A DNA stretch of 5,601 nucleotides from Gammaproteobacteria bacterium (GTDB lineage Bacteria; Pseudomonadota; Gammaproteobacteria; Steroidobacterales; Steroidobacteraceae). Position 1 is the stretch's first letter, and each line of letters begins with the position of its first letter. A program made the translations under genes and the position numbers. A model generated the notes under the pieces. The model had not been told where the DNA came from and ran no database searches. It saw only the letters and a list, made by a program, of their open reading frames with translations. The stretch lies in the NCBI GenBank assembly GCA_030043215.1, contig JASHYG010000439.1, positions 1-5,601 of the forward strand. The letters are read 5' to 3'. Below are positions 1-5,101 of this stretch, piece by piece.

Positions 1-897
1 GGGTCGCTGACCTCCAGCGACCTCCAGGACATCGCGACCGAGCTCGAGCAGCAGCTGCAGCAGCTCGTCTCCATCGCGAACAGCACCGACAGCAACGGTA
101 ATTACCTGTTCGCGGGCGAGGCGAGCGGCACCCAGCCGTTCGCGCAGTCCGGAGGGTCCGCCACCTACTCCGGCAGCGACTCGGTGAGCCAGGTCGAGAT
201 CGGCCCCGGTCAATTCATCTCGTCCGGGGACTCCGGCAGCTCCGTCTTCATGAACATTCCCACCGGGAACGGGACGTTCACCACCGCTGCGGGCGCCGCC
301 AACACCGGAACCGGCTCGATCGACACCGGGACGGTCACCGACCCGAGCCTCTGGGCCTCGAATGCGGGGACCTACACCATCTCGTTCACCAGCCCCACGC
401 AGTATCAGGTGACCGACAGCGACGATGATGTCGTCACGTCCGGCACGTACACGAGCGGAAACGCCATCGACTTCGACGGCATCGAGGTCACGGTGAGCGG
501 CACACCGCAGACCAACGATCAATTCACCGTGGCACCGTCCGGCACCGCGAGCGTGTTCAGCGCCCTCTCGGGCCTCATCAGCACCCTCAACTCGACGACG
601 CTGACCTCCGGGCAGATGACGACTCAGATCGGTAGTGCATCGCAGCAAATCAGCAATGCGCTCAACAACATCGACAACGTCCAGGCCTCGGTCGGCGCCC
701 GGATCAATGCGGTGACCACCTCGCAATCGAGCGCGTCGAGCGAGCAGACGACCCTGCAGTCGTCCATCTCCCAGCTCTCCGACGCCGACTACGCCGCCGC
801 CACGACCCAGCTCAGCACGGAGGAGCTCGCCTTGCAGGCCGCCGAGGAGTCGTATGCCTCCATCGCGAAGCTCTCGCTCTTTAACTACCTGTCTTGA
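1..897 (+). CDS. flgL: Flagellar hook-filament junction protein FlgL (HAP3), 5'-truncated by window edge
   Basis: FlgL forms the ring that joins the hook (via FlgK) to the first flagellin subunits, and is exported by the flagellar type III system. The frame is open from base 1, giving 298 residues before TGA at 895-897; the start codon and probably about 100 N-terminal residues lie upstream. Residues 1-60 are the conserved FlgL core, with a long Gln/Leu-rich helix and then NGNYLFAGE (32-40) and TQPF. IGPGQF (67-72) and DSGSSVFM follow. Residues about 100-180 are a Thr/Ser/Gly-rich beta domain with GTYTISF and FDGIEVTVSGTP, as in many FlgL and FlgK variable domains. The C-terminal helix contains DADYA and ends LSLFNYLS, the classic FlgL terminus. 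Only one Arg and one Lys are present against 27 acidic residues. GTG at 184 is internal, not a start. Identification is firm; the flgK neighbour expected upstream is outside the window. Confidence 0.93.
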   Translation, partial: GSLTSSDLQDIATELEQQLQQLVSIANSTDSNGNYLFAGEASGTQPFAQSGGSATYSGSDSVSQVEIGPGQFISSGDSGSSVFMNIPTGNGTFTTAAGAANTGTGSIDTGTVTDPSLWASNAGTYTISFTSPTQYQVTDSDDDVVTSGTYTSGNAIDFDGIEVTVSGTPQTNDQFTVAPSGTASVFSALSGLISTLNSTTLTSGQMTTQIGSASQQISNALNNIDNVQASVGARINAVTTSQSSASSEQTTLQSSISQLSDADYAAATTQLSTEELALQAAEESYASIAKLSLFNYLS

Positions 898-951
898 CCC
901 TGGAACTGTGATGCGCTCGACAGATTCACCGACGATTGGAACTCCAGGCGG

Positions 952-978
952 TCAAGTTCGTGCGCGGCGCACCGATAA
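952..978 (+). promoter_or_regulatory. Sigma-28 (FliA) promoter of fliC
   Basis: The sequence reads TCAA (952-955), 15 bases, then ACCGATAA (971-978). The enterobacterial FliA consensus is TAAA-N15-GCCGATAA, so the -10 element matches 7 of 8, the -35 core 3 of 4, and the spacing is exact. Transcription should begin near 985, leaving a leader of roughly 88 bases before the fliC ATG. A small stem (CGGAC 1026-1030 with GTCCG 1036-1040) lies in that leader. The start point is inferred. Confidence 0.88.
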
Positions 979-1072
979 ATACCCTGAACAGAAGCGGCAG
1001 CAGGCCGCGGGCGGTAGCGGCGCAACGGACCGGGTGTCCGGCGCCTGAACGAAACATCAGGAGTTACAGGCA

Positions 1073-2302
1073 ATGTCACTCGTCCTCAACACGAACATCG
1101 ATTCGCTCGTCGCGCAGAACAATCTGACTGCGTCGGGCGCGCAGCTGGCCACTGCCTTGCAGCAGTTGTCCTCGGGCCTGCGCGTCAATACCGCCGCGGA
1201 CGATGCTGCCGGCTACGCGATCGCTCAGGGCATGACCTCGCAGATCAACGGTCTCGATCAGGCTGCGCAGAACGCGAACGACGGCGTGTCGCTCTCCCAG
1301 ACTGCCTCCGGGGCGCTCTCGGAGATCGTGAACGATCTGCAGACCATGCGCGACCTCGCCGTGGAGTCGCTCAACGCCACCAACAGCTCCGACGACCGCG
1401 AGGACCTCAACGCACAGTTCTCGCAGCTCGCCGCGGACATCAACAACGTCGCTGCGAACACTCAGTTCAACGGCGTGAATTTGCTCGACGGCTCCTTCCA
1501 GGGCGCGGACTTCCAGGTCGGCGCCAATGCCGGCCAGATCATCAGTGTCTCCTCGATCGCGAGCGCCGCGACCGACGCCATCGGCAATTTCTATACGACC
1601 GGGTCCGGTGGCGCGGCGTATGCGGATACGACCGCCGACGCCGGCAACACGGCCGTCTTCGACATCACGGTGGGCAGTAACGCCGCCGTCGAGACGACCG
1701 CCGTCACGCTCACCGGCAACCAGACGACGGATCTGGCCAATATCGCGAGCGCCATCAATCAGGCGATCGGCTCCTCCGACGACATCGTCGCCACGGTGGA
1801 CTCGAGCGGCGCCATCGACCTGAGCTCGGCCGACGCATCGGCGCAGGATGTGACCATCGCTCTCGACCCCACCTCGACGACGACTGCCACCCTGGGCACG
1901 CTCGGGGTCGGGGCGGCGTATGCCCTCGGCTCGGCAGGCGCGGCCGCGACCCCGCCGACGGGCAGCACGACAGGAGCCAGCACCCTCTCCGACGCCAACG
2001 TACTGAGCGTCGACAACTCGAACCTGGTGCTGATCTCCATCGACAACGCGCTGCAACAGCTCGCCACCACGAGCGCGGATCTCGGCGCTTACCAGAACCG
2101 CTTCTCGGCGGCCATCACGGGCCTGAACACGGATGCGACGAACCTCACGGCCGCCAAGAGCGCGATCGTGGACACGGACTACGCGCAGGCCACCTCGAAT
2201 CTGTCGCAGGCTCAGATCCTGCAGCAGGCGGGCACGGCGATGGTGGCGCAGGCCAACGAGATTCCGCAAAACATCCTGACTCTCCTGCAGAAGCTGCCGT
2301 AA
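1073..2302 (+). CDS. fliC: Flagellin FliC, filament subunit
   Basis: This is the structural subunit of the flagellar filament, exported through the hook and polymerised under the FliD cap. The 409-residue protein has the N-terminal D0/D1 helices (about 1-165) with NTNIDSL, QLSSGLRVNTAADDAAG (31-47), NANDGVSLSQTASGAL (67-82) and TQFNGVNLLDG (130-140). Residues about 170-310 form a compact variable domain containing a Flagellin_IN-like stretch (FDITVG, then ANIASAIN and ATVDSSGAIDL). The C-terminal D1/D0 part (about 320-409) has LGAYQNRF, the DTDYAQATSNLSQAQILQQAG block (starting at 367) and IPQNILTLL. No Cys or Trp is present. There are six basic residues against 37 acidic ones, and several positions that are Lys or Arg in Salmonella FliC are neutral here. 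The start is supported by AGGAG at 1059-1063, nine bases upstream. It is driven by the sigma-28 promoter at 952-978 and followed by a hairpin at 2344-2371. Confidence 0.97.
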   Translation: MSLVLNTNIDSLVAQNNLTASGAQLATALQQLSSGLRVNTAADDAAGYAIAQGMTSQINGLDQAAQNANDGVSLSQTASGALSEIVNDLQTMRDLAVESLNATNSSDDREDLNAQFSQLAADINNVAANTQFNGVNLLDGSFQGADFQVGANAGQIISVSSIASAATDAIGNFYTTGSGGAAYADTTADAGNTAVFDITVGSNAAVETTAVTLTGNQTTDLANIASAINQAIGSSDDIVATVDSSGAIDLSSADASAQDVTIALDPTSTTTATLGTLGVGAAYALGSAGAAATPPTGSTTGASTLSDANVLSVDNSNLVLISIDNALQQLATTSADLGAYQNRFSAAITGLNTDATNLTAAKSAIVDTDYAQATSNLSQAQILQQAGTAMVAQANEIPQNILTLLQKLP

Positions 2303-2343
2303 CGGGCGTGTCCGGGAGCCAAGAAAACTCAAGTCAGATCGGG

Positions 2344-2371
2344 TGGGCGGGCGTCGTAGGGCGCCCGCCCA
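2344..2371 (+). terminator. Strong GC hairpin between fliC and fliD, possible partial terminator
   Basis: TGGGCGGGCG (2344-2353) is a perfect inverted repeat of CGCCCGCCCA (2362-2371), giving a 10-bp stem and an 8-base loop, 41 bases after the fliC stop. No T-run follows (the next bases are TCGCCGTTC), so it does not meet the usual rho-independent form. It may instead slow or partly stop transcription, or protect the 3' end of abundant fliC mRNA. No convincing promoter lies between it and fliD, so some read-through into fliD is expected. Confidence 0.55.
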
Positions 2372-2408
2372 TCGCCGTTCTGGCTCCAGGCGATGAAGGG
2401 AGCGAGCG

Positions 2409-3860
2409 ATGAGCACGAGCAGCGTCACCAATACGGAAAATGGCCTGCAACCGGTCTCGATCGCCAGCAGCTCGAGCGCGGATGCGGCCGGCGGCTCGGT
2501 GATCGATGTCAGCTCGCTCGTCTCCGAGCTCGTGGCTGCGGCCCAGGCCCCGCAGGAGACCCTGATCTCCAATCAGACGGAGGCGGACACCACGCAGATC
2601 TCCGCGCTCGGCACGCTGCAGAGCGCCCTGTCGACGTTCCAATCCTCACTGAGCACACTCGACACGCCGAGCGCGTTCGATTCCCAGACGGCGAGCAGCA
2701 GCGATGATTCCGTATTCACGGCCACCGCGAGCTCTGATGCGCCGGTGGGCACCTACTCGGTGACGGTCTCGGCGCTCGCACAGGCCGAGCAGCTGCTCTC
2801 GGGAGCCTTCTCCGGTGACGGCACGGCGACGATCGGCACCGGCACCTTGCAGCTGTCGCTCGGCAGCAGCAGCTTCAGCGTCGATATCGGCAGCAGTGAC
2901 GACACGCTCGATGGAATCGCGAGCGCGATCAATTCGGCGAGCGGCAATCCGGGCATCACGGCGAGCGTGCTGCAGGGCACCGACGGCGCCTACCTGCTGC
3001 TCTCCTCGTCGCTGACGGGCGCGGCCAACACCATCACGGTGGCCGAAACGGACTCGGGCGACGCCCTCGCAGGCCTCACCTACAGCAGCACCAACACGAA
3101 GAACTACACGCAGCAATCGACGGCGCAGGATGCGAGCTACAGCGTTGCCGGGGTGGCGGCCACCAGCCCGAGCAATACGATCACGAGCGCGATCTCCGGC
3201 GTGACGCTGACCCTCGCGGGGACGACCGCCACCGACAGCCCGGCCTCGCTGACGGTGAGCACCGACGCGTCGACGATCGAGAACAACGTGAGCGCCTTCG
3301 TCTCCGCCTACAACACGCTCGCGAGCTCCCTCTCCTCTCTGGGGAGCTACGACTCGACGACCAACACGGCCGGACCGATGATGGGCAACGCGCTGCTCTC
3401 CGGCATCGAGAATCAGATCCAGGGCGTGCTCGACAGCGTGGTCGACACAGGATCCTCCACCTACGACTCGCTCGCGAGCATCGGCATCACGGCGAACAGC
3501 GACGGGTCGCTGAGCCTCAATCAGACGACGCTGTCGAACGCACTGTCGACCGACTTCAATGCCGTGAGCGAGTTGTTCAGCGGCACCGACGGAGTCGCGA
3601 CGAACCTCAATTCCCAGATCACCGCGGCGCTCGCCTCCAACGGCTCGATCGCCTCCGCCAACCAAACCCTGGTGTCCGAGGAGAATGCCCTCACTCAGCA
3701 GAGCAACGAGCTCAACACGCAGATGGCGGCGCTTTCGGCGAGCTTGACCGAGCAGTACTCGGCCCTGAACACGCTGCTGTCCTCGATGCAGACCACCTCT
3801 GCATACTTGACCCAGGCGTTCGCGAGTCTCCCGACGGTTCAGGGCACTCCCAACGCCTGA
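2409..3860 (+). CDS. fliD: Flagellar filament cap protein FliD (HAP2)
   Basis: FliD forms the pentameric or hexameric cap at the filament tip and guides insertion of flagellin. The 483-residue length is normal. The FliD N-terminal domain spans about 30-130, with IDVSSLVSELVAAAQAP (32-48), ISALGTLQSALSTFQSSL (64-81) and APVGTYSVTVSALAQAEQL (111-129). Residues about 145-212 contain a Flagellin_IN-like module (IASAIN, then ITASV and AYLLLSS). The C-terminal domain begins near 240 and has ISGVTLTLAGTT (262-273), FVSAYNTL (297-304), SYDSTTNTAGPMMGNALLSG (313-332), LASIGITANSDGSLSLNQ (355-372) and a final heptad-like helix ending SAYLTQAFASL. AAGGGAG at 2396-2402 is a ribosome site six bases before ATG; ATG at 2393 is out of frame. 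The protein has no Arg, one Lys (231) and 39 acidic residues, which is extreme for FliD. Transcription probably comes by read-through from fliC. Confidence 0.96.
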   Translation: MSTSSVTNTENGLQPVSIASSSSADAAGGSVIDVSSLVSELVAAAQAPQETLISNQTEADTTQISALGTLQSALSTFQSSLSTLDTPSAFDSQTASSSDDSVFTATASSDAPVGTYSVTVSALAQAEQLLSGAFSGDGTATIGTGTLQLSLGSSSFSVDIGSSDDTLDGIASAINSASGNPGITASVLQGTDGAYLLLSSSLTGAANTITVAETDSGDALAGLTYSSTNTKNYTQQSTAQDASYSVAGVAATSPSNTITSAISGVTLTLAGTTATDSPASLTVSTDASTIENNVSAFVSAYNTLASSLSSLGSYDSTTNTAGPMMGNALLSGIENQIQGVLDSVVDTGSSTYDSLASIGITANSDGSLSLNQTTLSNALSTDFNAVSELFSGTDGVATNLNSQITAALASNGSIASANQTLVSEENALTQQSNELNTQMAALSASLTEQYSALNTLLSSMQTTSAYLTQAFASLPTVQGTPNA

Positions 3861-3870
3861 GCTCGGCGGC

Positions 3871-3897
3871 TCAAGTTCGCCGTCCGATGGCCGTTAA
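3871..3897 (+). promoter_or_regulatory. Sigma-28 (FliA) promoter of fliS-flaG
   Basis: TCAA (3871-3874), 15 bases, then GCCGTTAA (3890-3897) matches TAAA-N15-GCCGATAA at 3 of 4 and 7 of 8 with exact spacing. The nine bases TCAAGTTCG at 3871-3879 are identical to the -35 region of the fliC promoter (952-960). A start near 3904 would give a leader of about 27 bases, fitting the GTG start at 3931. A short stem (TGAGC 3858-3862 with GCTCA 3869-3873) overlaps the end of fliD and the -35 element; it is too weak to call a terminator. Confidence 0.8.
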
Positions 3898-3919
3898 TTC
3901 CCAGAGAGCAGGACTTGAC

Positions 3920-3923
3920 GGAG
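3920..3923 (+). promoter_or_regulatory. Ribosome binding site selecting the GTG start of fliS
   Basis: GGAG lies seven bases before GTG at 3931. It supports this non-ATG start, which places the SVYGQ and AYNSTSVHGAV residues at the usual FliS N-terminus. Confidence 0.65.
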
Positions 3924-3930
3924 CGATCAC

Positions 3931-4380
3931 GTGAGCGTTTACGGGCAGAAATCGGGCTTGTCGGCCTACAACAGCACCTCGGTGCACGGCGCTGTCGCGA
4001 GCGCCGATCCTCACGGACTGGTGCAGATGCTCATGGATGCGGCTGTCGAGCGGCTCCTCGCCGCCCGCGGCTGCATCGAGCGCGGCGACACCGTGCGCAA
4101 GGCCAAGCTGCTGCACAGCTGCGTGATCCTCATCGCGGAGCTGCGCGGCAGCCTCAATCTCGAGAAAGGCGGCCCACTCGCGCAGAATTTGAGCAATCTG
4201 TACGAGTACATGGCGCGGCAGCTGCTGCTTGCCAATGTCCACAGCGATGCCGGCCGCGTGAGCGAGGTACTGGGTCTGCTCGGCGACATTCGCGGCGCCT
4301 GGATTGCCATCGGTCCGGAAGTGCGGCAAGCGTCCGCCCCCGCGGCGGCTCCTGACGCATCCGCCGTCACGCCGGCCTAG
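3931..4380 (+). CDS. fliS: Flagellin export chaperone FliS
   Basis: FliS is a small, all-helical cytoplasmic protein that binds the C-terminal D0 region of flagellin, stops premature polymerisation and delivers it to the export gate. The predicted 149 residues start at GTG with a good ribosome site. Family features are AYNSTSVHGAVASADPHGLV (12-31), the MLMDAAVERL helix (33-42), ARGCIERGD (45-53), LNLEKGGPLAQNLSNLYEYM (75-94) and LLGDIRGAWIAI (116-127). The last 17 residues are an Ala/Pro-rich tail that is probably disordered. Thirteen basic and thirteen acidic residues give an ordinary charge balance, unlike the exported proteins beside it. It follows fliD by 70 bases and has its own sigma-28 promoter. 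The stop is TAG at 4378-4380. Confidence 0.95.
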   Translation: MSVYGQKSGLSAYNSTSVHGAVASADPHGLVQMLMDAAVERLLAARGCIERGDTVRKAKLLHSCVILIAELRGSLNLEKGGPLAQNLSNLYEYMARQLLLANVHSDAGRVSEVLGLLGDIRGAWIAIGPEVRQASAPAAAPDASAVTPA

Positions 4381-4445
4381 ACCGCGGACGGCCACGTCCC
4401 CCGACAGCTCCCGCCGGCGCACCGATATTCTCTTGGGAGCCATGC

Positions 4446-4844
4446 ATGGCATCAGAGGTCGGCGGCATCAGGCCCATCGGGACTCCCGGCTCGATGCCCG
4501 ATCTCGGCTCGGGCCGCCGCAACAAGCAAGGCTCCCCCGAGAAGCGGCCGGATCCCGCACCGGTGGATGTCGAGACCTCCGCGCACGACTCGGGCGCCGC
4601 GGAGCCTCCGAGCCCGCAGACCTTGCAGTCGGCGGTGAAGCAGATCAACGCTCATCTCGCCCAAGTCAACCGTACGCTCGAATTGCGTACGGACTCCGGC
4701 ACGGGGCTCACGGTGGCGGTCATCAAGAATGCGTGGACGAGCGAGATCCTCCAACAGATTCCGATCGAGGACAGCGTCCAGCTCGCTCAGCTGCTCGCGG
4801 CGTGGGCGGACGGCGGCAACGTGCTGCTCGATCTGATCGCCTGA
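4446..4844 (+). CDS. flaG: FlaG-family flagellar protein
   Basis: FlaG proteins are small factors in polar flagellar clusters; loss has been linked to altered filament length in some bacteria, but the mechanism is poorly known. The 132-residue product has a Pro/Gly/charged N-terminal region (1-57) that looks disordered. The FlaG domain follows from about 58: AVKQINAHLAQVNRTLEL (63-80), then TGLTVAVIKNAWTSEILQQI (86-105) and the P(I)EDSVQLAQLL helix. This matches the family pattern of a helix, the strand pair around a Val-rich segment, and I-R/Q-Q-I-P. GGGAG at 4435-4439, six bases before ATG 4446, supports the start over ATG 4442, which is in another frame. It begins 65 bases after fliS with no convincing promoter, so it probably shares the fliS transcript. 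FlaG often lies between fliC and fliD in other species, so its place here is a rearranged order. It has ten basic residues, a normal number. Confidence 0.82.
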   Translation: MASEVGGIRPIGTPGSMPDLGSGRRNKQGSPEKRPDPAPVDVETSAHDSGAAEPPSPQTLQSAVKQINAHLAQVNRTLELRTDSGTGLTVAVIKNAWTSEILQQIPIEDSVQLAQLLAAWADGGNVLLDLIA

Positions 4845-4896
4845 TCTCGGAAATCCCAAGGCTGGACGTGCGCTGCGAATCCGGCCCGGACGCTCG

Positions 4897-4908
4897 ATGC
4901 GGCCGCAT
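4897..4908. repeat. 12-bp perfect palindrome in the flaG downstream region
   Basis: ATGCGGCCGCAT is self-complementary and lies 52 bases after flaG and 63 bases before the next promoter. It could be an operator for a dimeric regulator, but a single GC-rich palindrome in a GC-rich genome may be chance. No clear terminator or gene was seen in 4845-4971. Confidence 0.25.
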
Positions 4909-4971
4909 GTGACCGGCTTCACCGTTTGGAGAGCACGACCCTGCCGCCTCACCATAAGCGGCCCGATCCCG

Positions 4972-4998
4972 TAAAGATTTCAGCTGCCTTGCCGATTC
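4972..4998 (+). promoter_or_regulatory. Sigma-28 (FliA) promoter of the octapeptide-repeat gene
   Basis: TAAA (4972-4975) is a perfect -35 core. After exactly 15 bases comes GCCGATTC (4991-4998), matching GCCGATAA at the first six positions. Transcription would start near 5005, giving a leader of about 97 bases, similar to that of fliC. The -10 element is weaker at its 3' end than those of fliC and fliS. Confidence 0.75.
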
Positions 4999-5055
4999 CA
5001 TGAACAGGTCTGACCCGGCGCAGGGTCCGGCCGAGTTTGAAATTACGTAGCTGCG

Positions 5056-5077
5056 ATGGCGAGCCGAGCGTCGCCAT
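5056..5077 (+). other. Small hairpin in the leader of the octapeptide-repeat gene
   Basis: ATGGCGA (5056-5062) pairs with TCGCCAT (5071-5077) around an 8-base loop, ending 11 bases before the AGGGA ribosome site (5088-5092). A second small stem, GACCC 5012-5016 with GGGTC 5023-5027, lies upstream in the same leader. They may affect translation or mRNA stability, but stems of this size are common by chance. Confidence 0.3.
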
Positions 5078-5101
5078 GGACAACTTTAGGGACGGTGGTG
5101 C

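Noticed and set aside
184..186. GTG as a possible start of a separate 237-residue protein
   Set aside because: The frame is open back to base 1 and the upstream codons encode conserved FlgL core residues, so this Val is internal.
1025..1063. Two GGA-containing sites in the fliC leader as a CsrA target
   Set aside because: GGA is too common, one is simply the ribosome site, and only a 5-bp stem supports the other.
2329..2355. Possible sigma-28 promoter before fliD (TCAAGTC)
   Set aside because: Fifteen bases after TCAA the sequence is CGGGCGTC, with no likeness to GCCGATAA.
2381..2396. TGGC (2381-2384) as a sigma-54 -24 element before fliD
   Set aside because: The -12 position lacks TTGC, and the site would lie too close to the ATG.
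1076..2572. Long open frame of 498 codons on the minus strand opposite fliC
   Set aside because: It lies antisense to an unmistakable flagellin gene, its product is Arg/Gly-rich as expected from reading GC-rich coding DNA backwards, and no domain is seen.
2646..3665. 339-codon minus-strand frame opposite fliD
   Set aside because: Arg/Ala/Gly-rich antisense shadow of fliD with no family motif.
4402..4428. ACCGATAT (4421-4428) as the -10 of a flaG sigma-28 promoter
   Set aside because: The matching -35 position reads CGAC, and the predicted start would fall in the ribosome binding site.
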